This document shows, piece by piece, positions 47,943 through 57,802 of a DNA stretch of 64,000 nucleotides. The number at the start of each line of letters is the position of its first letter. Within the stretch, counting starts at the first letter, position 1. Location: assembly GCF_003952485.1 (NCBI RefSeq), contig NZ_CP034447.1, forward strand, positions 2,170,001 through 2,234,000. Reading direction: 5' to 3'. A model generated the notes under the pieces. It was not told where the DNA came from. It searched no databases and was given only the letters and a program-made list of their open reading frames with translations. The position numbers and the translations under genes are program-made. Origin of the DNA: Mesorhizobium sp. M1E.F.Ca.ET.045.02.1.1. GTDB lineage: Bacteria; Pseudomonadota; Alphaproteobacteria; Rhizobiales; Rhizobiaceae.

Positions 47943-47972
47943 AAAAAAGGCCGGTTGCCCGGCCTCTTTTTT
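47943..47972. terminator. Bidirectional rho-independent terminator
   Basis: AAAAAA, the stem GGCCGG/CCGGCC with a 4-nt loop, then TCTTTTTTG. The A-run and T-run make it usable from both sides. On the minus strand it ends the transaldolase transcript. Confidence 0.8.
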
Positions 47973-47987
47973 GTCTGATCTCCAGCC

Positions 47988-48644
47988 TCAGCCGATCTTC
48001 TGGCCGGTCTTTGCCCAGTCGGCGAGGAACATCTCCAGGCCCTTGTCGGTCAGCGGGTGCTTGACCAGCGCCTTGAGTGTCGCCGGCGGAGCGGTGATGA
48101 CATGCGCCCCGATCAGTGCGGCCTGCTTGACGTGATTCACGGTGCGGGCCGAAGCGGTCAGGATCTCGGTCGAGAAATCGTAATTATCGTAGATCTGCTT
48201 GATGTCGGCGATCAGGTCCATGCCGTCCCAGCCGGTGTCGTCGATGCGGCCGACGAAGGGCGAGATGAAGGAGGCGCCGGCCTTGGCGGCAAGCAGCGCC
48301 TGATTGGCCGAGAAGCACAGCGTGACATTGACCATGCGGTTCATCTCGGTGCGGATCGTCTTGCAGGCCTTCAGCCCGTCCAGCGTCAGCGGCACCTTGA
48401 TGCAGACATTCGGCGCGATCTTGGCCAGCACCTCGGCCTCGCCCATCATGTCCTTGAACTCGGTGGCCACCACCTCGGCCGAGACCGGGCCTTCGACGAT
48501 GTCGCAGATCTGCTTCGTGACCTCGGCGATCTTGCCGCCCGATTTCAGGATGAGAGACGGGTTGGTGGTGACGCCGTCGAGCAGCCCCAGATCGTTCAGT
48601 TCCTTGATCTCCTTGATGTCGGCGGTGTCGACAAAAAACTTCAT
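47988..48644 (-). CDS. tal: Transaldolase (short MipB/TalC-type)
   Basis: A 218-residue transaldolase of the short subfamily (about 215-220 residues) acting in the pentose phosphate pathway. Motifs are [29 protein letters not shown], the Schiff-base lysine in [25 protein letters not shown] and [12 protein letters not shown]. Related enzymes of this size can be fructose-6-phosphate aldolases. The rhizobial context and sequence favour transaldolase, but the two are not fully separable by eye. It is divergent from priA. The ATG at 48644 follows AGGAGACC. Confidence 0.92.
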   Translation of the reverse strand: MKFFVDTADIKEIKELNDLGLLDGVTTNPSLILKSGGKIAEVTKQICDIVEGPVSAEVVATEFKDMMGEAEVLAKIAPNVCIKVPLTLDGLKACKTIRTEMNRMVNVTLCFSANQALLAAKAGASFISPFVGRIDDTGWDGMDLIADIKQIYDNYDFSTEILTASARTVNHVKQAALIGAHVITAPPATLKALVKHPLTDKGLEMFLADWAKTGQKIG

Positions 48645-48734
48645 AGCGGTCTCCTGAGGATTTTCATGTGCATGGCATGCACCTTGGGGGGTCACCCTTT
48701 GATCTAGACCAAAGTCAGGGCAAGGTCACGCCTG

Positions 48735-50918
48735 ATGACGGAAGATTCGCCCTTTGTCGCGGCCGCACCCGTGCTGGTGCCGATGCCTGCCGAACGGCCC
48801 TACACCTATGCCGTGCCGCCCGGCATGCGCGTGGTGCCGGGCTCGATCGTGCGCGTGCCGCTGGGGCCGCGCCAGGTCGCTGGCATCGTCTGGGACGGCG
48901 CCGTCGAAACGGTCGATCCGAAGAAGCTGCGGCCGATCGAGGAAGTCTTCGATTGCCCGCCGATCGACCGGGCGATGCGCCGCTTCGTCGACTGGATCGC
49001 GCACTATACGCTGTCGGCTCCCGGCATGGTGGCGCGCATGCTGCTCAGGGCACCGGAAGCGTTCGATCCGGAGCCCTGGATCGAGGGGCTGCAGCGTACC
49101 CTCGCGGAACCCGATCGATTGACCGATGCCCGGCGGCGCGTGCTGGAGACGGCCGAGGGCGGGCTTGCCTGGACGCGCTCCGGTCTCGCCCATGCGGCGG
49201 GCGTCTCCTCGACCGTCATCGATGGCTTGAGGGCTCAAGGCGTGTTCGAGACGGTGATGATCCCGCCAAGGCCGGTGGTGGCGGCGCCCGATCCGGGCCA
49301 TGCCGCGCCGGAATTGATGCCGGACCAGAAGGCGGCGGCCGAGAAGCTGCGAGCCGCCATCGCGGCCGACGCCTTCAACGTCACCCTGCTCGACGGCGTC
49401 ACCGGATCGGGCAAAACGGAAGTCTATTTCGAGGCGGTGGCGGCGGCGCTCGACAAAGGCCAGCAGGTGCTGATCCTGCTGCCGGAGATCGCGCTCACCC
49501 ATGCCTTTCTGGAACGTTTCCAGGACCGGTTCGGCGCCAAGCCGGCGGAGTGGCACTCGGACCTGCCGCCCAGGATGCGCGAACGCGTCTGGCGGCAGGT
49601 GGCCGAAGGCGGCGTGCGCGTCGTCGCCGGGGCGCGCTCGGCGCTGTTCCTGCCGTTCAAGAACCTCGGCCTGATCGTCGTCGACGAGGAGCACGACCCC
49701 GCCTACAAGCAGGAGGACCGCGTCTTCTACAATGCGCGCGACATGGCGGTGGTGCGCGGCCATATCGGGGCCTTCCCGGTCGTGCTCGCCTCGGCGACAC
49801 CGTCGGTGGAAAGCCGGGTCAATGCCAGCCAGGGTCGATACGACAGGGCCGTGCTGTCGTCGCGCTTCGCCGAGGCCGCGCTTCCCGACCTGAAGTCGAT
49901 CGACATGCGCCGCGCGCCGCCGGCGCGCGGCGGCTTCCTGTCGCCTCTCCTGCTGGAGCAGATGCAGCGCACGCTGGAGAAAGAAGAGCAGTCCCTGCTC
50001 TTCCTCAACCGGCGCGGCTATGCGCCGCTGACGCTCTGCCGCGTCTGCGGCCATCGCTTCGGCTGCCCGGTGTGCTCGGCCTGGCTGGTCGAGCACCGCT
50101 TTCGCGGCCAGCTTGTCTGCCATCATTGCGGGCACAACGAGCGGCGGCCGGAAGCCTGCCCGGAATGCGGCACGCTCGACCATCTCGTGGCCTGCGGGCC
50201 GGGCGTCGAGCGCATCGCCGAGGAGGTGGTGGCGCATTTCCCGGAGGCGCGCACCATCGTGCTCTCGTCCGATCTGCTCGGCGGCGTGCGCCGGCTGCGG
50301 CTCGAACTGGAGGCCGTCGCCAATGGCGAGGCCGACATCGTCATCGGCACGCAGCTCGTCGCCAAGGGCCACAATTTTCCCGGTATGACGCTGGTCGGCG
50401 TGGTCGATGCCGATCTCGGCCTTGCCAATGGCGACCCGCGCGCCGCCGAGCGCACTTTCCAGCTGCTCAGCCAGGTGACGGGCCGCGCCGGCCGCACCGG
50501 CAAGAAGAGCCTCGGCCTCTTACAGACCTACCAGCCGGACCATCCGGTGATGCGGGCGATCGTCTCTGGCGATTCGGAGGCTTTTTACGAGCGCGAGATC
50601 GCCGAGCGCGAGCGGGCGGCGCTGCCGCCTTTCGGCCGGCTCGCCGGCATCATCGTCAGTGCCGCGACGCGAGGCGAGGCCGAAACCCATGCACGGGGCT
50701 TGCGGCGCGCCGCGCCCAATGCGTCCGATATCTTCGTGCTCGGGCCTGCCGAGGCGCCACTGTCGCTGATCGGCGGCCGCCACCGCTTCCGCCTCTTGGT
50801 GCAGGGCGAGCGGCGCGCCGACATGCAGGGTTTTATTCGCGCCATGCTGGCGGATGGGCCGAAACTGAGGGGCTCGGTCAGGGTGCAGGTCGACATCGAC
50901 CCGCAGAGCTTTCTATAA
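48735..50918 (+). CDS. priA: Primosomal protein N' (replication restart helicase PriA)
   Basis: A 727-residue superfamily 2 helicase that reloads the replisome at stalled forks. The N-terminal 3'-DNA-binding domain (about 1-110) precedes the helicase core: Walker A GVTGSGKTEVYF, DEEHD, SATPSVES. The zinc-binding cysteine cluster follows (CRVCGHRFGCPVC, CHHCGHNERRPEACPECG) and then motif VI QVTGRAGRTGK. Length is normal. In Rhizobiales priA often lies near the atp operon, as here. Confidence 0.96.
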   Translation: MTEDSPFVAAAPVLVPMPAERPYTYAVPPGMRVVPGSIVRVPLGPRQVAGIVWDGAVETVDPKKLRPIEEVFDCPPIDRAMRRFVDWIAHYTLSAPGMVARMLLRAPEAFDPEPWIEGLQRTLAEPDRLTDARRRVLETAEGGLAWTRSGLAHAAGVSSTVIDGLRAQGVFETVMIPPRPVVAAPDPGHAAPELMPDQKAAAEKLRAAIAADAFNVTLLDGVTGSGKTEVYFEAVAAALDKGQQVLILLPEIALTHAFLERFQDRFGAKPAEWHSDLPPRMRERVWRQVAEGGVRVVAGARSALFLPFKNLGLIVVDEEHDPAYKQEDRVFYNARDMAVVRGHIGAFPVVLASATPSVESRVNASQGRYDRAVLSSRFAEAALPDLKSIDMRRAPPARGGFLSPLLLEQMQRTLEKEEQSLLFLNRRGYAPLTLCRVCGHRFGCPVCSAWLVEHRFRGQLVCHHCGHNERRPEACPECGTLDHLVACGPGVERIAEEVVAHFPEARTIVLSSDLLGGVRRLRLELEAVANGEADIVIGTQLVAKGHNFPGMTLVGVVDADLGLANGDPRAAERTFQLLSQVTGRAGRTGKKSLGLLQTYQPDHPVMRAIVSGDSEAFYEREIAERERAALPPFGRLAGIIVSAATRGEAETHARGLRRAAPNASDIFVLGPAEAPLSLIGGRHRFRLLVQGERRADMQGFIRAMLADGPKLRGSVRVQVDIDPQSFL

Positions 50919-50951
50919 GCTCAAGAGACTGTCCCACCGGAGCGCTCACAC

Positions 50952-51647
50952 ATGAAGACCCTTGGCCTCATCGGCGGCATGAGCTGGGATTCGACGGCGA
51001 TCTATTATCGCCTGCTCAACGAGATCGTGCGCGAGCGGCTGGGCGGGCTGCATTCGGCGAAGCTTTTGCTGTGGTCGTTCGATTTTGCCGAGATCGCCGA
51101 ACGCCAGCATGCGGGCGACTGGCAAGGCGCGGGCACTCTTCTCGTGGAGGCCGCGCGCGGGCTGGAGGCAGCCGGCGCGCATGGCCTGGTGATCTGCACC
51201 AACACCATGCACAAGCTCGCCGACCAGGTGCAGGCAGCGGTGTCGATCCCGTTGATCCACATCGCCGATGCCACGGCGCACGCCGTCGTCGAAGCGGGCG
51301 TCAAGCGCCCGGCGCTGCTCGCAACACGCTTCACCATGGAGCAGGATTTCTACAAGGGGCGGCTCGCCGACAAATACGGCCTGCAGCCCGTGGTGCCGGA
51401 CCGGACCGGCCGCGACATGGTGCATCGGGTGATCTACGACGAGCTCTGCCAGGGCGTCGTCAGCAGCGGTTCGAAAGCGGCCTATGTCGAAGAAGTCGGC
51501 CGCCTGCGGCGCGATGAAAAGATCGACGGCCTCATCATGGGCTGCACCGAGATCACGATGCTGATCGGCCAGGGCGATTTCGACATTCCGGTGTTCGACA
51601 CCACGCGCATTCATGCCGAGGCGGCGGTCGAATTCGCGCTGTCTTGA
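50952..51647 (+). CDS. Aspartate/glutamate racemase family protein
   Basis: A 231-residue PLP-independent racemase with two pseudosymmetric halves. The catalytic cysteines are in LVICTNTMHKLAD (first half) and LIMGCTEITMLIG (second half). The N-terminus LGLIGGMSWDSTAIYYRLLN is typical of the YgeA/aspartate racemase group. The amino acid substrate is not readable. It lies 33 nt after priA on the same strand and may be co-transcribed with it. Confidence 0.9.
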   Translation: MKTLGLIGGMSWDSTAIYYRLLNEIVRERLGGLHSAKLLLWSFDFAEIAERQHAGDWQGAGTLLVEAARGLEAAGAHGLVICTNTMHKLADQVQAAVSIPLIHIADATAHAVVEAGVKRPALLATRFTMEQDFYKGRLADKYGLQPVVPDRTGRDMVHRVIYDELCQGVVSSGSKAAYVEEVGRLRRDEKIDGLIMGCTEITMLIGQGDFDIPVFDTTRIHAEAAVEFALS

Positions 51648-51742
51648 TACGTTCTTTCTAAAGTACCGGCCGCCATCTGGCGTGCGATTTTTCCTCCGCT
51701 AGAATGCCGGCAATTTCAAACAAGAATTTACGAGGGGGAAAG

Positions 51743-52138
51743 ATGGAATTCGCGTTTCCGTGGCCCGCGAGCCAGGGCGAGTGGCTGGCATGGTCGAGCG
51801 CCGTTGTCACCTTGCTCATCGGCCTGTTGCTGTTCCTGGCGCCGAATCTCGCCTTCCGCATCCTGCGCCTGCAGGCGAAGCCCGAGAAAGCGGCGGCGAT
51901 CGCCGAAGGGCGCGGCCGCATGTCGGGCTTCTATCTCGGCGTCAGCCTGTGCTGCATCCTGTTGGCGCAGCCGCTGCTTTACATGGCGCTCGGCTTCTCC
52001 TGGCTGTTCACGGCCTTCGGCCGGCTCTTGTCGATGATGTCGGACGGCGCCAACACCCCTTTCAACTGGGCTTCCATCGTGGTTGAATTGGCGCTGGCGG
52101 CCCTGCCGCTGGCCTTCGCCTTCGGCTTCGTGCCGTGA
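51743..52138 (+). CDS. DUF4345-like membrane protein
   Basis: A 131-residue protein with about four hydrophobic segments (AVVTLLIGLLLFLAPNLAF, LGVSLCCILLAQPLLYMALG, SWLFTAFGRLL and VELALAALPLAFAFGFV). The layout is like the DUF4345 family of small inner-membrane proteins of unknown function. The ATG at 51743 is preceded by GAGGGGG. It lies between the racemase and the ATP synthase operon and is probably transcribed separately. Confidence 0.7.
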   Translation: MEFAFPWPASQGEWLAWSSAVVTLLIGLLLFLAPNLAFRILRLQAKPEKAAAIAEGRGRMSGFYLGVSLCCILLAQPLLYMALGFSWLFTAFGRLLSMMSDGANTPFNWASIVVELALAALPLAFAFGFVP

Positions 52139-52147
52139 ATTCGTGAC

Positions 52148-52254
52148 TAAAGCGCGTCGCGCCGAAGCGGATTCAAGCGACGCGCTTTGGGTCCTTGTTT
52201 TGATGCATGTCGTTTTCCCAAAACCGCTGCACACTTTTGGGCGACATGCATTAA
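52148..52254. repeat. Family D double-hairpin repeat, copy 4
   Basis: Both hairpins are present (TAAAGCGCGTCGC...GCGACGCGCTTTG, and ATGCATGTCG...CGACATGCAT with CCCAAAA/TTTTGGG). It sits directly after the DUF4345-like gene. Confidence 0.85.
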
Positions 52255-52324
52255 TCCGGCGCTTGAGCTTGGCCTTCGCCGCCTGATGCGACAAAAGTGC
52301 CTGAAAACCATGCCGGACGATGCA

Positions 52325-52352
52325 TTGCGGTCTTAAAAGGCCTGTGCTAGAC
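52325..52352 (+). promoter_or_regulatory. Candidate promoter of the atp operon
   Basis: TTGCGG at 52325-52330 and CTAGAC at 52347-52352 with a 16-nt spacer resemble the rhizobial CTTGAC/CTATAT-type promoter. It would leave a leader of about 130 nt before atpH. Confidence 0.35.
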
Positions 52353-52488
52353 GGCAATCGACTTTCGGCCGGGGATAGCGGAAGCCGCGCCTCCGTGCTT
52401 GGAAAAATGCAGTAAGGTCAAAGATTTAGCCAGAGTTTTTGCTCGCGCCAACAATCTGCGGCCTGTCAGACAAGAGAAAAGACGGTCC

Positions 52489-53049
52489 GTGGCCCAATCG
52501 TCATCGCCAATCTCAGCTGTCGCAGAACGCTATGCAAGCTCGCTGTTCGAGCTCGCGCTGCAGGAAAATTCGGTCGCCAAGGTCGAGGCCGACCTCAACG
52601 ACTTCGAGGCGATGCTCAACGGCAGCGCCGATCTTACCCGGCTGATCAACAGCCCGGTGTTCTCCAGCGAGGATCAGGCCAAGGCGATCGGCGCGATCGT
52701 CGGCAAGGCCAAGATCACCGGCCTGGTCGGCAATTTCCTGCGCGTCGTCGCCAAGAACCGCCGCCTGTTCGCCGTGCCCGGCATGATCAAGGCGTTCCGC
52801 CAGATCGCCGCCGATCATCGCGGCGAGGCGTCGGCCGAGGTCACCTCGGCGCATGCGCTGACGGATGCGCAGCAGACCGAGCTCAAGGCGACGCTGAAGA
52901 GCATCGCCGGCAAGGACGTGGCCATCGCCATGACCGTCGACCCGTCGCTGCTCGGCGGCCTGATCGTCAAGATGGGCTCGCGCCAGATCGATACGTCGCT
53001 CAAAACCAAACTCAATTCGCTCAAGCTTGCACTGAAAGAGGTCGGCTGA
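52489..53049 (+). CDS. atpH: ATP synthase F1 delta subunit
   Basis: A 186-residue delta subunit (OSCP) that joins the F1 head to the peripheral stalk. It begins with [20 protein letters not shown] and ends with the conserved [20 protein letters not shown] then [11 protein letters not shown]. The open frame starts at 52399, but the GTG at 52489 gives the usual length and N-terminus. Its stop codon overlaps the atpA start by one base. It is the first gene of the atpHAGDC operon; the F0 genes lie elsewhere, as is normal in alphaproteobacteria. Confidence 0.95.
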   Translation: MAQSSSPISAVAERYASSLFELALQENSVAKVEADLNDFEAMLNGSADLTRLINSPVFSSEDQAKAIGAIVGKAKITGLVGNFLRVVAKNRRLFAVPGMIKAFRQIAADHRGEASAEVTSAHALTDAQQTELKATLKSIAGKDVAIAMTVDPSLLGGLIVKMGSRQIDTSLKTKLNSLKLALKEVG

Positions 53050-54578
53050 TGGACATCCGCGCCGCGGAAATTTCCGCAATTCTGAAAGACCAGATCAAGA
53101 ATTTCGGCAAGGAGGCCGAGGTCTCCGAAGTCGGCCAGGTTCTGTCCGTCGGTGACGGCATCGCCCGCGTCTACGGCCTCGACAACGTCCAGGCCGGTGA
53201 GATGGTCGAATTCCCCGGCGGCATCCGCGGCATGGCGCTGAACCTCGAAGCCGACAATGTCGGCGTCGTCATCTTCGGCAACGACCGCGACATCAAGGAA
53301 GGCGACACCGTCAAGCGCACCGGCGCCATCGTCGACGTTCCGGTCGGCCCCGGCCTGCTCGGCCGCGTCGTCGACGCGCTCGGCAATCCGATCGACGGCA
53401 AGGGTCCGATCAAGGCGACCGAACGCAAGCGCGTCGACGTCAAGGCGCCCGGCATCATTCCGCGCAAGTCGGTGCACGAGCCGATGTCGACCGGCCTCAA
53501 GGCCATCGACGCGCTGATCCCGGTCGGCCGCGGCCAGCGCGAACTGGTCATCGGCGACCGCCAGACCGGCAAGACTGCCATCATCCTCGACACGATGCTG
53601 AACCAAAAGTCGGTGCACGACAACGGTCCGGAGAAGGAGAAGCTCTACTGCGTCTACGTCGCCGTCGGCCAGAAGCGCTCGACCGTCGCGCAGTTCGTCA
53701 AGGTGCTGGAAGAGCGCGGCGCGCTCGACTACTCCATCATCATCGCCGCCACCGCGTCCGACCCGGCGCCGATGCAGTTCCTGGCGCCATTCGCCGGTTG
53801 CACGATGGGCGAATATTTCCGCGACAACGGCATGCATGCCCTCATCAGCTATGACGACCTGTCGAAGCAGGCCGTCGCCTATCGCCAGATGTCGCTTCTG
53901 CTGCGCCGCCCGCCGGGCCGCGAAGCCTATCCAGGCGACGTGTTCTATCTGCACTCGCGTCTCCTGGAGCGCGCCGCCAAGCTCAATGACGACAACGGCA
54001 ACGGCTCGCTGACCGCGCTGCCCATCATCGAAACGCAGGCCAACGACGTGTCGGCCTACATTCCGACCAACGTGATCTCGATCACCGACGGCCAGATCTT
54101 CCTCGAGACCAACCTGTTCTTCCAGGGCATCCGCCCGGCGGTGAACGTCGGCCTGTCGGTGTCGCGCGTCGGCTCCTCGGCGCAGATCAAGGCGATGAAG
54201 CAGGTCGCCGGCTCGATCAAGGGCGAGCTCGCGCAGTACCGCGAAATGGCGGCCTTCGCGCAGTTTGGCTCGGATCTCGACGCCGCTACGCAGCGCCTGC
54301 TCAACCGCGGCTCACGCCTGACGGAGTTGCTCAAGCAGCCGCAGTTCTCGCCGCTCAAGGTCGAGGAGCAAGTCGCGGTGATCTTCGCCGGCGTCAACGG
54401 CTATCTCGACAAGCTGGCGCTCAACCAGGTCGGCAAGTTCGAGCATGGCCTGCTCAGCCACATGCGCTCGGCCGGCAAGGACGTGCTCGACGGCATCCGC
54501 GAGGAGAAGGCGCTGTCGGACGACCTGCGCGCCAAGCTGAAGGCGGAAATCGACGCCTTCGCCAAGACCTTTGCTTGA
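53049..54578 (+). CDS. atpA: ATP synthase F1 alpha subunit
   Basis: A 509-residue alpha subunit, the non-catalytic nucleotide-binding partner of beta. Walker A is [32 protein letters not shown] is the alpha/beta signature, and [19 protein letters not shown] is in the C-terminal domain. Length is standard. It overlaps atpH by one base and is followed by atpG after 28 nt. Confidence 0.98.
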   Translation: MDIRAAEISAILKDQIKNFGKEAEVSEVGQVLSVGDGIARVYGLDNVQAGEMVEFPGGIRGMALNLEADNVGVVIFGNDRDIKEGDTVKRTGAIVDVPVGPGLLGRVVDALGNPIDGKGPIKATERKRVDVKAPGIIPRKSVHEPMSTGLKAIDALIPVGRGQRELVIGDRQTGKTAIILDTMLNQKSVHDNGPEKEKLYCVYVAVGQKRSTVAQFVKVLEERGALDYSIIIAATASDPAPMQFLAPFAGCTMGEYFRDNGMHALISYDDLSKQAVAYRQMSLLLRRPPGREAYPGDVFYLHSRLLERAAKLNDDNGNGSLTALPIIETQANDVSAYIPTNVISITDGQIFLETNLFFQGIRPAVNVGLSVSRVGSSAQIKAMKQVAGSIKGELAQYREMAAFAQFGSDLDAATQRLLNRGSRLTELLKQPQFSPLKVEEQVAVIFAGVNGYLDKLALNQVGKFEHGLLSHMRSAGKDVLDGIREEKALSDDLRAKLKAEIDAFAKTFA

Positions 54579-54606
54579 ACGAAGCCGGACGGGATCGGGT
54601 TGAAGC

Positions 54607-55491
54607 ATGGCTTCGTTAAAAGACCTTCGTAACCGTATCGCCTCGGTCAAGGCGACGCAGAAGATCACCAAGGCGATGCAGATGGTCGCCGCGGCGAAGC
54701 TGCGTCGCGCGCAGGACGCAGCGGAAGCGGCCAGGCCCTATTCCGAGCGGATGGGCGCGGTGCTGGCCAACATCACCCAGGCGATCGGCGGCGGCGGCGA
54801 TGCCCCTGCGCTGATGACCGGCACCGGCAGGGACGATGTGCATCTGCTCATCGTCTGCACCGCCGAGCGCGGCCTGTGCGGCGGCTTCAACTCGCAGATC
54901 GCGCGTCTTGCCCGCGACCACATCCGCCGGCTTCTCGCCGATGGCAAGCAGGTCAAGATCATCTGCGTCGGCAAGAAGGGTTTTGACATCCTGCGCCGTG
55001 AGTACAGCTCGCTGATCCTCGAGCGCGTCGATCTGCGCGAGGTCAAGACGCTCGGCTTCGTCAACGCCGACGCGATCGCGCGCAAGGTGATCAACCTGTT
55101 CAACCAGAATGGCTTCGACGTCTGCACGCTGTTCTATTCGCAGTTCAAGTCGGTGATCAGCCAGATCCCGACGGCGCAGCAGATCATCCCGGCGGCCCAG
55201 GCTTCCGCCGCCGCCGAAACGGGCAACGGCGCCACCGCCGTCTACGAATACGAGCCGGAGCCGGGCGAAATCCTTTCCGACCTCATCCCGCGCAACATCG
55301 CCGTGCAGATCTTCCGGGCGCTGCTCGAGAACGCGGCCGGCGAGATGGGCGCCAAGATGAGCGCGATGGACAATGCGACGCGCAATGCCGGCGACATGAT
55401 CAACAGGCTGTCGATCACCTACAACCGCCAACGGCAGGCGCAGATCACCAAGGAATTGATCGAAATCATTTCGGGCGCCGAGGCGCTCTAG
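54607..55491 (+). CDS. atpG: ATP synthase F1 gamma subunit
   Basis: A 294-residue gamma subunit, the rotating central shaft. The N-terminal [20 protein letters not shown] and [14 protein letters not shown] and the C-terminal [20 protein letters not shown] then [12 protein letters not shown] are the paired coiled-coil helices. The middle has [14 protein letters not shown]. Length is typical. Confidence 0.98.
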   Translation: MASLKDLRNRIASVKATQKITKAMQMVAAAKLRRAQDAAEAARPYSERMGAVLANITQAIGGGGDAPALMTGTGRDDVHLLIVCTAERGLCGGFNSQIARLARDHIRRLLADGKQVKIICVGKKGFDILRREYSSLILERVDLREVKTLGFVNADAIARKVINLFNQNGFDVCTLFYSQFKSVISQIPTAQQIIPAAQASAAAETGNGATAVYEYEPEPGEILSDLIPRNIAVQIFRALLENAAGEMGAKMSAMDNATRNAGDMINRLSITYNRQRQAQITKELIEIISGAEAL

Positions 55492-55548
55492 GCACGCCCC
55501 GCCGCCGAGGTCCTCGACCTCACAGCGGACGGCGTGAGCAACGGATAG

Positions 55549-57165
<1,617 letters not shown>

Positions 57166-57171
57166 AAAAGC

Positions 57172-57258
57172 GAATAGCGAATAGGGAGTAGCGAATAGGG
57201 ATCAGTGGGCCGGCCGAGTTTCTTCACTACTCGCTACTCGCTATTCACTACTCGCTAG
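57172..57258. repeat. Inverted array of AGCGAATAG-type repeats between atpD and atpC
   Basis: The left side has tandem copies of AGCGAATAG/GAGTAGCGAATAGG. The right side has the complementary TACTCGCTACTCGCTATTC. Together they can form a long imperfect hairpin of about 32 bp per arm with a G+C-rich loop (GGGCCGGCCGAG). It lies inside the operon, not at its end. Confidence 0.75.
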
Positions 57259-57264
57259 ATTGGC

Positions 57265-57672
57265 ATGGCTGAAGCTTTCAAGTTCGAACTGGTCTCGCCG
57301 GAGCGGCTTCTCGTTTCCGAGCAGGTCGAGTTCGTCGTCATCCCGGGTGTCGACGGCGAAATGACCGTGCTTGCGCAGCACGCTCCGGTCATGACCATGA
57401 TCAAGCCCGGCGTCGTCACGGTGAAGACCGCGGCCGGCGCCGAAGAGCGCTATGTCGTGTTCGGCGGCTTCGCCGACATCCTGCCTTCCGGCTGCACGCT
57501 ACTCGCCGAGTCGGCGACGCATGTGAACGACATCGACCGTGCCGACATTGCCCGCCGCATCCAGGAGGCCCGGGAAGACGCCGCCGACGCCAAGGACGAC
57601 GAGGCTCGCGCCAAGGCCGAGCAGTTCCTCAGCCAGCTCACGACGCTGGAAGGCGCGCTGTTGCCGGCCTGA
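57265..57672 (+). CDS. atpC: ATP synthase F1 epsilon subunit
   Basis: A 135-residue epsilon subunit, which regulates rotation and inhibits ATP hydrolysis. The beta-sandwich domain is seen in FELVSPERLLVSEQVEFVVI then PGVDGEMTVLAQHAPV. The C-terminal helical hairpin (DIARRIQEAREDAADAKDDE) follows. Length is normal. It is the last gene of the atp operon, separated from atpD by a hairpin-forming repeat and followed by a terminator. Confidence 0.96.
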   Translation: MAEAFKFELVSPERLLVSEQVEFVVIPGVDGEMTVLAQHAPVMTMIKPGVVTVKTAAGAEERYVVFGGFADILPSGCTLLAESATHVNDIDRADIARRIQEAREDAADAKDDEARAKAEQFLSQLTTLEGALLPA

Positions 57673-57698
57673 CGCAGCTCATGACAATGGATCGAAGG

Positions 57699-57723
57699 AG
57701 CGGGGCTTGCCCCGCTTTTTTGT
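57699..57723 (+). terminator. Rho-independent terminator of the atp operon
   Basis: AGCGGGGC and GCCCCGCT form a perfect 8-bp stem with a 2-nt loop, followed by six T residues and GTTT. Confidence 0.9.
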
Positions 57724-57802
57724 TTGATGGACAGTCCGCCTGCTTGTCAGCAAGCGGTCGATGTCCAGCGAAGATATCTGGACCCGGTCACCCGCAGGCG
57801 AA

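Larger units (their letters stand above)
47674..47987. other. 314-bp gap with shortened family D repeat and terminator
   Basis: It contains the truncated family D copy (47797-47855) and the strong bidirectional terminator (47943-47972). Otherwise I see nothing. Confidence 0.6.
52139..52488. other. Region upstream of the ATP synthase operon
   Basis: This 350-bp region contains family D repeat copy 4 (52148-52254), then about 230 bp with a promoter-like pair. No coding sequence was recognised in it. Confidence 0.6.
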
